Program-made: the position numbers and the translations under genes
Source: Podospora pseudoanserina
Taxonomy: Eukaryota > Ascomycota > Sordariomycetes > Sordariales > Podosporaceae
Reading direction: 5' to 3'
Length of the DNA: 64,000 nucleotides
NCBI RefSeq assembly: GCF_035222485.1
Contig: NC_085921.1
Span: forward strand, 1,860,001-1,924,000
The notes under the pieces: generated by a model
What the model was told of the DNA's origin: nothing
Seen by the model: the letters and a program-made list of their open reading frames with translations, nothing else
Database searches by the model: none
Shown: piece after piece, positions 22,320 through 33,403 of the stretch
Position numbering within the stretch: the stretch's first letter is position 1
Layout: every line of letters starts with the position of its first letter

Positions 22320-23139
22320 GGCGAGGACTCGGTTTCGGCAGGACAAGCAGCTCCCTGGAAGACCGCTTCACTGTGGACGAGCTTGCGCAACTTTGGCACG
22401 AATGCACGGATCACCGGTGTCGAAAAGATCAGATGAATGCGGGCGATGACGTTACTGTTATCGTGGGGTTCGTGGCGGACGACGGACAACGAAGGCGCAA
22501 CCGAGAACAGGAACAGGAACAGGAACAGACACAGGGCTTTCAGGTGCCAGCCGCGGTGGCCAGAAGTTTATCGTTATAAAGGGAGCATGAGAATTTGATC
22601 CTTCTTGGAAAAAAAGGGATGGGCTTTTCGATCCGGCCTCTTCGGCATCGAAATCTTGTCCAAGCTGCTTGGATTTCCTTGGACAACTCGGCGCTCATAT
22701 CGACCTGTAACTGCTTCACCCCTGCAGTCGGGTACTCGCTCCTCGGCATTGGGATGCGTGATTGGCCAAGCAAGCAATTATATGGGTCTCAATCTAACTG
22801 CTTTTGGCCAAGCCTGGGCGCCGGGATATACTGGCTTGTCCAAGTGGGCATGTTCCTCATGTTTCCTCGAGTCGACATCTTGGGAGATGGAAAACATCGC
22901 CAGTTGTTTCACACATTTTGCTCAAGATGTTGGTGTGAGTCGCACAGAGATTACTATTCGGGGCTTACTGGTAACATTGCGCAGGTACCGTCAGCTTCGC
23001 CAAAGGTACTCTGCAGCGGAGGGGGGGGCCACTGTTCATCTCTTGGCACCGTTACACAGCCATCCGGACAATCGGGGCACAGCAGACAAGCTTTTGAGGC
23101 TTCATTAACTCAGGTTGGCAATTAATAATAACATCGCAA
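22320..23139. other. YTP1-like upstream region
   Basis: This is the promoter side of the YTP1-like gene and the 3' flank of the M20 gene. It includes four and a bit copies of GAACAG (22505-22528), a short hexamer array that might arise by slippage. A run of G at 23020-23028 is also present. No gene is seen. Confidence 0.45.
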
Positions 23140-24357
23140 TTATTTTCCCTGGGCAGCGAGCTTCATGTCGGCCTCCCACTCCTTTTGCATCTCGTCTGCA
23201 AACACATCATCGCTCAAGACCCTCCACCCCACTAGAGCCATGCCTTTCCCGCACTCCACCGCTCTCGCAAACGCGTCCTCCGTTGCGGCGGCCCTCGTAA
23301 ATCCCTTGGTGTGGTTCGGCGAGCCCTCCTCCGTGCCGATTCCGAAAACACCGTGGAACCCGGGGCACTCGTAGCAGACGTCGCCCATGTCGGTGCTACC
23401 AGCTAGGATATCCTTCGGCTCGTCATAAGAGACCGTTCCCTCCGGCATCGCCTCGACATATGCCTTGCACAGCGATGCGCTTGGTCGAACGTCGGCATAC
23501 GAGTTGAGGGGCTCCGTGTGCATCTGGCAGCCGGTTGCGAGCGCAGCGCCCTCAAAACACTTCAGCACTCGCTGCCACAGCGCCTCCGCCTGCGCACGTG
23601 TTTGGCTGCGGATGTAGTATTCGACGCAGCAGTTCCCCGGTGTGACGTTGGGCCGGTCACCGGCCGATCTGAAGATACCGTGGATGCGATCGTACGGGCG
23701 AATTTGCTGGCGCAGCATGCTGATGGCATTGTACGAGAGGCACACAGCATCGAGTGCGTTGACTCCGTCCCAGGGCGCGATGGCCGCGTGCGACTCCTTG
23801 CCGGTGAAGTGGACACGGAACTTGACGTTGGCCAGCATGCGCACAAAAGAGACGCCCCGGATGTGGGACGGGAGGTTGTGGCCTGGCCCTGGATGGACCA
23901 TCAACGCTGCCGAAGCTCCCTTGTAAGCGCCGGCTGCGATCAACTTCAGTTTACCACCACCTCCCTCCTCGGCAGGAGTCCCCAGGAGACGAACACGACC
24001 TGGCAGGCCGGATGCCTTGAGAGCGGCCGCAACGCCAAGGAACGAGGCGAACGATGCTGAGGCAATCAAGTTGTGTCCACAGGCGTGGCCGATGCCAGGA
24101 AGGGCGTCATACTCGGCATTGAAGATGACAAGACGGCCACCAGAGCCGAACTCGGCAGAGAATGATGTCTCGAGCCCAAAGGCATGGGGCGTCACCTTGA
24201 AGCCCAGTGAGGTCAGGATGGTGACGAAGGCTTCGTGTGCCTTGAACTCTTCATATGCTAGCTCGGGGTTGGAGTGTATTTGGTGGTTGATGGATGATAT
24301 CTCGGCGTTTCTAGCTTGTATCTCATTTTCGATCACGGACGTCCACTGTTGAGCCAT
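23140..24357 (-). CDS. M20-family metallo-amidohydrolase, 405 aa
   Basis: Single exon; the start is ATG 24355-24357 (MAQQWTS). The frame is open farther upstream but without an ATG. M20D features in order: HACGHN (residues 91-96, metal ligands), GTPAEEGGGGK (Glu130 general base, Glu131 metal), the MVHPGPGH segment with a metal His, a dimerisation domain starting near GKESHAAIAPWDGVNALDA, and a C-terminal HTKGFTRAAATEDAF holding the last His ligand. Such enzymes cleave amide bonds of N-acyl or aminobenzoyl amino acids and small peptides; the closest class is the peptidase M20 domain-containing protein 2 / amidohydrolase group. No secretion signal, so it is probably cytosolic. Next upstream on the same strand is a Zn2Cys6 regulator, possibly a local controller. 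Confidence 0.9.
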   Translation of the reverse strand: MAQQWTSVIENEIQARNAEISSINHQIHSNPELAYEEFKAHEAFVTILTSLGFKVTPHAFGLETSFSAEFGSGGRLVIFNAEYDALPGIGHACGHNLIASASFASFLGVAAALKASGLPGRVRLLGTPAEEGGGGKLKLIAAGAYKGASAALMVHPGPGHNLPSHIRGVSFVRMLANVKFRVHFTGKESHAAIAPWDGVNALDAVCLSYNAISMLRQQIRPYDRIHGIFRSAGDRPNVTPGNCCVEYYIRSQTRAQAEALWQRVLKCFEGAALATGCQMHTEPLNSYADVRPSASLCKAYVEAMPEGTVSYDEPKDILAGSTDMGDVCYECPGFHGVFGIGTEEGSPNHTKGFTRAAATEDAFARAVECGKGMALVGWRVLSDDVFADEMQKEWEADMKLAAQGK

Positions 24358-24780
24358 GTTGGTGAGGATGTTGATGAGGACTTGATGAAAAGGATTGGTG
24401 ATGGATGATGCCAGCCAGGAGAAGAACTCAATTGGGCAACCGTCTTGTATCAGGTTTTGGACAGACCACAACGCCGAATATCCTCAAAACGGTCCGCCAA
24501 GGTCTCTGCGAACGGCTCAACTCTCAGCATCACAAAGATCGGTCCGGCTGATGATGGCATTGGATGATTTGCCCTTGGCGCTCCCCGCCATGACAACCCC
24601 ACCGTTCTCTGATGGTGTTGGTCACTTCAACCAATGGTGCGAGAGTGTGTTCAATATCATCGAGACGGCCATTCGTTCAATTACCTACTCACGCTACTCG
24701 GCCGATACCTGAGAGCAAATGATTTCATTGGATATACCGAGACGAAGGAGCAAATCGTGAACTCGACGCCAGGTGCGCAA
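24358..24780. other. M20 gene upstream region
   Basis: About 420 bases between the M20 start and the stop of the regulator; presumably the M20 promoter and the regulator 3' UTR. No distinct element was identified. Confidence 0.45.
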
Positions 24781-26576
24781 TCACCCCCGCATCCCCCACA
24801 TGCCGCCGAAACCAGCAACTGGCACGCCGAGACACGAGGCTTGAAAGATGTCGCGAATCTTGGCCATTCCAACCCTTGACCCACCCTCTTGAAGCAGCAA
24901 CACACAACGCATTGCTTGAACAAGACCTTCATCTTTGAGTTCCCCCAACGCCCAGATTCGCTTGAACGGATCTGTCGTCTCGATCCCCGCCCAGAACAGC
25001 GGCCATTGCATGCGATCTGGCTGGTCTTCTCTGCCGGTGGCCAAGCTTTTCTGGATGAGGAGCAACAAAGAATCAACGACGTCGGCAATCTTGACAGCCT
25101 GGGGCTGGGGTGAAGAAAAGGCGAGATGTTCCTCAGTCAAACTGCATCGGAAGTGGTAGATGCGGAGTGTATAAAAGTTCACTCCAGCCCAATCTGCGTT
25201 CAACATCACACGATCTCGGAGCGCAGCATTTGAAGAGGTTAGGCGTAGAACGCGAAGAGGACCTGGCTCACACTGCAAGGCCTGTATCTTGCTCAGGATT
25301 TCGTCGCTGGCCTTTGTATCCAGGGGCAGCTGTTCATCGGCAGCGTTATTGACCTCCTGCACGAGGACCCAGGTGTCGTGGATCATGTCAAGAGCGCTGG
25401 AGTTCTTCATGTCGTCCACAACCTCGTCATCGGGATATCTCTCGGCCCAGAACGATTCCAGAGTGGTTCTTGAAATCTTGTACAGATCTACCAAAGCTTG
25501 CCGAGAAGCTGACGAAGTTAGAAGCCTGGCAATCCTCCCACCTTCTCCTTGTGTGGCTGCTTGTGCATCAATCCAAAAAAGCCAAACCATAAGACGAGCC
25601 AACAGTGCCTTTTTCGGCTCCGGCCAGGCCGGATTCTCCGCATCTGCAGAAGTCAACATTTGGTGGAGGTTGAAAGCCGTCAAGTACTCCTCCATCATCT
25701 TGCTGAGCCCACTCATCAGCATGCGGTTTCCTGCAGCATGGCGACGCTTCTGGTGCAGGTAAAGGAACCAAAAACAGGACATGGCATTCAGGGGGTCGAT
25801 TTCGCGACTTCGGATCTCTGCCTCCAGCTGCTGATGCCCGAGACGATAGTTCTCATCGGCACGGGCAAACAGGGCGCCTTGGGATCCTGCTCGCCACGCC
25901 ATTTCGTTCTGTGTTGCTGCCAGGAGGAGATGCAAGACAGCTTTGCTTTCGCGGGCTGTCTCCCACACAATAGCATGAGTAGACCAGTTGGGATTCTTCG
26001 CGCTCCCAAACCCAAACGTCGCGCTGCTACGGTACCATGCCAAAGCCTTGCGCTCCGCTTGGGACGGGGATACGCCCAAAGGCAGAGGGGCGAGAAGGGC
26101 ATCGGAGCTGATGTGCATGTCCAATGTTGGTTCGGGATACGGGACAGGAAACCATGGCATGAAGTCCGAGCAGTCTAGGCCCGTGAGAAAGCTGAAGTCT
26201 GGGACTATGGGCAGGTCGCTCATCGACAAGTCAACGTCCGGCGTCCAAGTGGATGCTTGAGCCTGAATGAGTTGGTCATGTGTGTCGTTGACGGCGGGAG
26301 CTAAACGTCTGAGAGACCGACTTTCAGCTTGCGGGATGTCTTCCTCTGGCTGGTGGGTCTGTAGTTCCGGAGGAGGAGGCCATTCACACCCGGTCTTTTG
26401 CTTGACACACTTCAAGCAAACAGGGTGTCGCTCATCGCATTTGACATGTCTAGCACGGCACGTTAAGCAGCCTTGCATTGATGCTTGGTCAGTCAAGTGG
26501 CTACCCAACCCCACGGGGGATGCTTACCGTTCTTGGATCTCGTCCCGGTTCTCGGTTCAGCGGAGGACATAGACAT
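24781..26576 (-). CDS. Zn2Cys6 transcription factor, 579 aa
   Basis: Two exons: 26576-26528 and 26471-24781 (minus). The intron splits the codon just before the first zinc ligand. A classical binuclear cluster lies at residues 18-45: C-X2-C-X6-C-X6-C-X2-C-X6-C, beginning GCLTCRARHVKCDE and ending KTGCEW. A Pro/Gln linker and a large helical regulatory region follow (residues about 130-570) with FWFLYLHQKRRHAAGN and LLARLMVWLFWIDAQAATQG, resembling the fungal-specific transcription factor domain 2. It should act in the nucleus as a pathway-specific activator or repressor. It is flanked on the same strand by an M20 amidohydrolase and an old-yellow-enzyme gene, which are the natural first candidates for its targets; this is inference from position only. 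Confidence 0.9.
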
Positions 26577-27196
26577 CTTCTTGGTCTTGCCGACGCGATG
26601 TAAGCGTGTACCCGAGTTGGAACTTCGGCGAGGGTATGGGTAAGTGACAATGGCGTGATGGAAGTCGGGTCATCAGGTTACCTACAGATTCAAGTGGCGA
26701 CCCATTTTTATCTTATTATCTTCTCTTCGCATGTCGTCCCTTCTTCGTTGGCGAAGGTGTGCTTGCGGGGTTGGGGTTGTGACTATCCAGCCTCGTTCTC
26801 ACAGAGCTGACCCCTCATGGTCCTGGTGGTTGAAGTGTCGGCTCGACAGACCAATCATCTTAGACCGTCGCGTGAAAGCACCAATCGTCTTGTTTCTTCT
26901 GCGCGGTTTCTGCATGCACCGAGAGGACAGGGCTTGAAGGACAAATATTGGGTACGCTGCTGTCATCTACAGCTCAGACTGGCCCAGCTGCAAGCATTGA
27001 CACGAGGACTCAAGCCATGGTGTAAAAAGGTAAACTCTTTCTGTCTCTCTATCCTCATACGTAAGTATCTGCATACAGGTTTTCTTCCATTCGTCTGCTC
27101 TAACACCCATTACAAACCCAGGTGCGCCACTCGGCTAGCTGGCTTGCACCCTCCACAACTTCCAGTTATTCCTGCAATGGTCTCTGGTATGTCCTA
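26577..27196. other. Regulator upstream region
   Basis: Promoter and leader of the Zn2Cys6 gene and 3' flank of the OYE gene. Ordinary composition; no element can be assigned. Confidence 0.45.
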
Positions 27197-28542
27197 TCAA
27201 GCCTTCTTGTTCTCGGTGCTTCCGAGTGCTTGCAGTTTCTTGGCGTGGAATTGCTGTTAAATGTCAATCGTCACGATCAGGGAGATAAAGGGGGTCATTG
27301 GCTGAAGGAACCACTCACACCATCCACACCAGCCCCAACCAGCTTGAGCGGAATCTTTTGCAACAACCAAGGCACCGGAACATTGACACGGGTCACCTTG
27401 GCATCCTCATCTTTGACCTCTGGGTTCAAGAGGACATTCCTCGGAAGCAAAGGGTCGAAAATCGAGGGCCTTGCCAACCCAACCATATCGCAATCACCCC
27501 TCCTGAGCGCCTCCTCCATCCCAAGCCTGGTGGTGAAGCCGCCCGTAACCATCAATGGAATCCCGGCCAACTCCCGCTTAGCTACTCTGGCAAACTCGAG
27601 AAAGAACGCCTCTCTTTTCTTCGTGCTCTCGGCGAGCATCTCCCTGGGTTTGATATCCTCAAAACTGCCCCCGCTGATCTCGACAAAATCCAGCTCTGTC
27701 TTTGCCAGGAGTCGGAGCTGCTCGATGCTGTCTTCTTTGCCTTGCCTGTCGGTTTGCTGGTGATCCACGCTGTTTAGCTTGAGGCCTACGACGAACCCTT
27801 TGTATTCTTTGGTGGCTTCCCTCACGGCAGCGATGATCTCGAGGATGACGCGGGCTCGCTTGGCAGCTGTGCCACCGTAGGCATCGGTTCGCTTGTTGGA
27901 ATGAGGGGAAAGGAACTGCGTGAGGAGGAAGCCGTGGGCGGCGTGGATCTGGACGCCGTTGAAGCCGGCTTTGGCGAGGATGAGGGCGGAGTGGGCGTGC
28001 TTGGTGATGAGGGATTGGATTTCGGGGAGGGTCATTTCTCGGGGGTGGGCGAAGAGGAGGGTGCGGGCTATCTTTGGGAGGAGGCCGGGGCCTAGGTCGA
28101 GGGGAATGGGGGAGGGGGCCAAGGGGGGTTCGAACATGGAGCGGGCTTTAGAGGCGAAGCGGAGGAGTTGTTTGCCCGGGTGGATTAGTTGGACTATTAC
28201 TGGGGATGGGGGGGTGGTGGAGGAGGCAGGGGGGCGGAAGGAAGCTGCCCAGGATTGGAGGGAGGAGAGGAGGGTTTCTTCGGGGAGGTTGGGTTGGTTG
28301 GCAAGAACGGCATTGGTGGTGACTTGGAGGGGGTCGATGGCTACCGAGCCGGTGAGGATAAGGCCCCAGGAGCCGGTGGACCAGGAGGAGGAGATGGCTT
28401 TTAATTGGGGGGAGGGGAGGTTGGTGGTGGGATCGGCGCAGTCTTCGAACATGGAGGCTTTGGCGAGGCGGTTGGGGATGGTGAGGTTGGAGACGGGGAG
28501 GGTTAGGGGTTGGGAGAGGAGGAGGTTAGGTGATGGAGGCAT
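27197..28542 (-). CDS. Old yellow enzyme family NADH:flavin oxidoreductase, 426 aa
   Basis: Two exons: 28542-27319 and 27253-27197 (minus), joined through a consensus GTGAGT donor and TTTAACAG acceptor. The short last exon replaces a read-through tail and ends in basic residues (STENKKA). The TIM-barrel FMN domain includes PNRLAKASMFED near the N-terminus, VIVQLIHPGKQ, and the diagnostic GFNGVQIHAAHGFLLTQFLS with the following SNKRTDAYGG. It ends with PLMVTGGFTT and MVGLARPSIFDP. Enzymes of this group reduce activated alkenes or xenobiotics with NAD(P)H through bound FMN, normally in the cytosol. The 5' half is G/C-skewed. It is transcribed in the same direction as the neighbouring regulator and M20 gene. 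Confidence 0.92.
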
Positions 28543-31500
28543 TTTGGGTGTTGCTGAAGGGGCGGAAGGAGCTTTGGTGAGTATTGAAGATTCAGGGGGT
28601 CAAAGCGTGATATCAGGATACGGTGGTGTGGTCTGGAGTCAGCAACAGGTGCAGCTATGCAGTGGGCATGGTGGTGTTTATACTTGAGCATGGAGGCCTT
28701 GGTTTGTCTACTTCCGTTGCCCAAGTGGATCATGCCCGTTCCCATGTTTCCCTTTTGACTTCACTGCCTCACTTCCATAAGGCACGCGTATCACATTGGG
28801 TCATACGGCGGGCCTCGGTGTTGACGCTGGACCATCACCAAAGTGTCCGTTTAGCAGGTGTTTTCTTCGAGATATTTGTCAAACGGACAAACTTTTCCTT
28901 CTTGTCTAAGAAGTCACTCATCGAGGCTCCATATCTCGGAGACATATGATGGTCAGGGTGAGGCATGGGGTCTAGCTTTGCTTGTGTAAGCCATCGCGCG
29001 CGGGTTCCGTTTTGGGACTAGCGGCTGTGCAACCCCAACCCTTGACACAAAGTCACTACAACCACTTGTTGATGACAATGAGGACAATGTTGGGATGGTT
29101 ACACCAGCGGCCTACAATTTCTAAGCCCAGTAATAAGTGCTGTTGGAGTTGGTCTTCTGTTCGGTCAGTGCTGAATGCTGATGTTTCATCATTGGTGGTC
29201 TTGTCTTGTGCGGAGACTTTTATGTTTGGATGGAACAACCTTCGCCGCTGATGAAGAACCCCGAGGTTTGAAAGCGAGGTTGCGGATGTTTTCTTTTATC
29301 ACACTTGAAGGTTTGTACTCCGTCAAAGCTTGGTGCAGACGAATAGGGACACGCCTATTTGATGGCAGAGTGTGGGGGGTGGAGGCTTGTAGGGAAGGAA
29401 CGTTCTCTTGATTACACCCCTTACAGGCACTGTTAGTTCCCCCCCTGGATTCTGCATACAAAAATTGTCTTCTCGACTACCCTCTCTAACAGATGGCTGA
29501 ATGGGGGTGGGACTGCTGAGGCTCTTGCTGCTTCATGTTGGGGGGTTATAAGGTAACCTGGTAAGTGGTCATGTTGGGGAGTGAAGGTGGGAAGTAGCGG
29601 GACCGGAGGTGTGTCAAGGCAAGTTCCAATGAGGTGCGAAGGCAAGTTCAAGTGCTGTTAATTGCAGTGGCGTGACTTCTGTTGATTCTGTGAAGGAAGG
29701 AGAGAATCTGTCTTACACAACAGCTGAGCTGAGTGCCTTCCTTTCAGTCTGGTGTTGGCGGCAGTTGCTCTCACTGCTGCCTGTCCCTTCCTGTCATTAC
29801 TTTTGCTGGTAAGGCAGTTGCGTCAAGCCAATGGAATGGGTCCTTGGCACGGTTGCCGTTGCTGTTGCTGTTGCTGCTGGAGTACTTGCAGCAGAGCAAT
29901 CTTGAATTACCAGCAGCGGGTTTTGACTCGACAGCAACTTTGATTTGACAGCAGTTTTTCTGACAGCATGTTGGTTTACCAGCAACTCAACTGCTCTTGG
30001 CCCTAGAGAGCCATTGCAGCAAAGCATTAGCTTTGGTGTTGGCCTTCCTCCCTGCCACTGGTGTGGTGCCGACTGATATCCTTTCAAGGCAGTAGTTTGT
30101 TCAGAAAGCACATTCAGGGGATTGCTCCACCTTACCCCTTGCATTACTCGCCCGGCTTGTACAACGTCAGAAATGTTCCGGCTGTTTGATCCGACACAGT
30201 GGCTCTCCTCTCAGGTTCATGGTGTTCCGGACCCTTGGCTAAATGACGCTTGATCACTTGAACCGGTACCCTTATTAACGGCTCATTGTCTACACGGCAC
30301 CCCCACATACCCCCATCACCATAATATTCCTCGATTGGCCAAAATCTGAAGCAAACCCAATTGATAGTTGGTGAGCATCTTTTGCTCGTTCCTGTGGACT
30401 TGGCTCTGCATCACACAGCAGACAACAAGCTTTCGCGCTATCACCATCGAACGTGGCCAAGCAAAAGTCATCACATATGGAGTTTTAGGAGTTTTACTTG
30501 CTGACGCCTTTTTACAACCCTGAGATCAAATCCTCCCTTCGCACAATGACTCTTTTCAACCCTCCCGTTATGAGATCTGTGATGATGCTCACCGGGTAAT
30601 TTCACCCGCGCAATATAGGAATCGGATGAGGAATTATGCAGCCATCGACCATCCTGGCCCCACGCAGTAGAGATTTGTCCGCTTACATGTTGCATGTAGG
30701 ACTCGGCAGGTGAAGGTCTCGAAGGCTTTTACACATCGGATATCTTGTCTGCGCACCCGCCATCAAGGCTTCGCCAAGGAATACCACAACGCAGAGGCAG
30801 AGCCGCCATCGACACAACCACATGGCAAGATCCGGACCAGCCGCCGCTGCTACCCCACGAATGCCTGTTCATTACCACCCAGTACCGCCCGACTGGTTAT
30901 ACGCACATGAACAAGTACGGACACGGACAAACGCCACAAACACCGCAGCTCCCTGGCACAGCCCGCAACTGATATTGCTCCTCCCGAGGAGCCGTCAGCT
31001 TGAGGACTCGGGGTTTACTCGGTCGGTACCATCGTGGAAGATCGGCCGAGATCCCCTGCTGTTCCCCTGAAAGGCGCGTTTCCCACGTTCCCGTATATGG
31101 CGCCAACAAATGACGCTGCATCTCGAGATTAATCTTCCGCAAATCTCCCCAGTTGCACACCACAGGATCGGCTCGCCCAGGACCACATACACTCTCGTTC
31201 CGGGCTCGTCTGTTGTTCCTCGCTCACAGCCTACGTTCCTTACCATCAGCCCTGACCATGTTAATTTATTGACAACCGGCAAAACGCTTGAGTGATCCGA
31301 TCCCAGTGCTCACAAGATCACAATCTCAAAAGACAAGAAAATCAGATTTAAACATGGGGAGACCGCCATACGATCTAGTGGGAAAAGTCGCACCACTCCC
31401 ATTACCAGTCTTTTACCACGGACTCACCAGCCACCCCCTGTGGAAGCGGCCGACGAGGGCAAGATATCGGCTCATCCCGTCGATGAGTATATTTCGGGCT

Positions 31501-31674
31501 GCATTTTCCCAGATTCTCAAGCCACTTCCCCAGGATCTTACCCCAGACGACAAGAAGCGAGTCCCGGAGATTTCCATCGGCGTCTGTGTCTGCCCCTGAT
31601 TACAAAAGGTTTTGTCATACAGCTCGCCTGCATCACGTTACAAGTCACAACATACGCCGCAGATCTTTCGCCTG
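28543..31674. other. Large gene-free interval
   Basis: About 3.1 kb separating the divergent OYE and AA7 genes. Open frames are short, overlap on both strands and have no family resemblance. At 29850-30000 there is an enrichment of GCTGTTG and its complement (cagcaac/cagcag), a loose low-complexity patch rather than a true tandem repeat. No tRNA was found. It should contain two promoters and could hide a non-coding RNA. Confidence 0.45.
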
Positions 31675-33239
31675 ATGTTAACTCTCGCCCCCTTTTGCGC
31701 CCTGTTGGGCTTGGCGGCAACCTCATATGCCAACCCATTCGACAAACAAGACGCACTTACCGACTGCCTGGTCGGATCAGGCGTTCCAATCAATGCACCT
31801 GGTTCGGCCGATTGGAAGCTTGATTCTGCCCCTTTCAACCTGCGGCTCAACTACACCCCCGTCGCTATTGCTGTCCCAACAACAGCCAAGCACGTTCAAG
31901 ATGCCGTTGCTTGTGCTGCCGAGCTTGGGATCAAAGCCAATGCCAAATGCGGCGGGCACAGTTATGCATCATTCGGTCTCGGTGGCGAAGATGGCCATCT
32001 CACGATTGAGATGGACCGAATGAACAAGGTTGTCCTGGACAACAGCACCGGCATTGCAACGGTCGAAGGTGGCTCAAGGTTGGGTCACGTTGCCTGGGAG
32101 CTCTACCAGCAGGGTAGGAGGGGCTTCAGCCACGGCACATGTCCAGGGTGAGTTGTGATTTCCATTACATTGAATTCAGTTGACAGAATAGTGGGGCTAA
32201 CCAGAAAGATAGGGTCGGAGTGGGAGGTCATGCACTTCACGGTGGGTATGGTATCAGCTCCCACACCAAGGGTTTAGCTCTTGACTGGATAGTTGGGGCC
32301 ACCGTTGTCCTCGCCAATTCGACAATTGTCAGTTGCTCCAAGACGGAGAATCCGGACTTGTTTTGGGCGATCCGTGGTGCAGGATCCTCCATGGGCGTTG
32401 TCACCGAGTTCAGATTCGACACCTTTGAGGTGCCTGAGAAGGTTACCTACTTCATTGCGCCAGTACAATGGCCAACAGAGGCCAGAGCTTTGGTTGGTGT
32501 CCGAGCCGTTCAGGAGTTTGCCAAGACTATGCCAATGGAGTTGAACATGCGTTTGTTCATCGCCAAGCGCTTCATCAACCTGGAGGGCCTGTATTATGGA
32601 GACAAGGCAGGCCTGCAAGCTGTTCTCGCACCTTTGCAAAAGATAACCAACGCAACACTCGCGGTGGCCACAACAGGTGGCTGGCTGGATCAAATCAAAC
32701 ACTTTGGCAACGGAGTCAACATTGATCAGGGGCACAATCTCGCGCAACATGAGACTTTCTACTCGACCAGTCTTTACACCAAGGCTTTGAGCGAAGAGAA
32801 GCTCGAGCAGTTCGTCAGCTACTGGTTCAAGCAGGCCAAGTCCAATCCTAGGGACTGGTATGTGCACATTGACTTGCACGGCGGTGAGAACTCAGCAGTC
32901 AGCTCTCAGGATGACGATTCAAGTGCCTATGCGCACCGAGATTATCTTTTGATGTACCTTCTGTATGACCGCATAGACAAGGGCACATATCCCGCCGACG
33001 GCCATACCATCATGAGCAACTTTGCCCGCAACATCACCGAGGGCCTGCCCAAAGAGGACTGGGGAATGTACATCAACTACCCTGACTCCAGGGGTCTTAT
33101 GGACCAGGAAACAGCGCAGGTCAACTACTGGGGCAAGAATCTACCGAGACTTCAGGCAATCAAGAAGGCCGTTGATCCGAACGATGTCTTTCATTACCCC
33201 CAGGGTGTCTTGCCAACTACTGATACTAGAAGTCTCTGA
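31675..33239 (+). CDS. Secreted AA7 FAD-linked oligosaccharide oxidase, 499 aa
   Basis: Two exons: 31675-32147 and 32213-33239. The start is ATG 31675, giving a signal peptide (LTLAPFCALLGLAATSYA) cleaved near residue 19. It is a VAO-type FAD domain with bicovalent flavin attachment: His95 in KCGGHSYASFG and Cys156 in FSHGTCPGVGVGGHALHGG. The berberine-bridge-like C-terminus ends NYWGKNLPRLQAIKKAVDP and VFHYPQGV. AA7 enzymes oxidise the reducing-end C1 of gluco-, chito- or xylo-oligosaccharides to lactones and release H2O2 outside the cell. The adjacent GH10 xylanase (stops only 164 bases apart, tail to tail) suggests xylo-oligosaccharides as substrate; substrate class is inference. The length agrees with known members. 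Confidence 0.92.
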
Positions 33240-33403
33240 GCGAGACCTGACATTGGTGGAAAGGACTAACGGTGTGAAGTCAGGGAGATACCCTTGTATA
33301 TATGAGGAATGGGATAGACGAAAGATTCATTCAAATAAACTCGCAGTTTTCAATTCCAATGATATCAAAGCATCTGCTCCAAGCGCCTTACAAACTAGCA
33401 ATC

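Noticed and set aside
18848-28542. A secondary-metabolite gene cluster
   Set aside because: No polyketide synthase, NRPS, terpene cyclase or DMATS gene occurs; the enzymes present are general-purpose types.
29850-30000. Run of GCTGTTG/CAGCAAC words that might be a minisatellite or coding polyglutamine
   Set aside because: Units are irregular in spacing and frame; no period could be defined and no frame is coherent.
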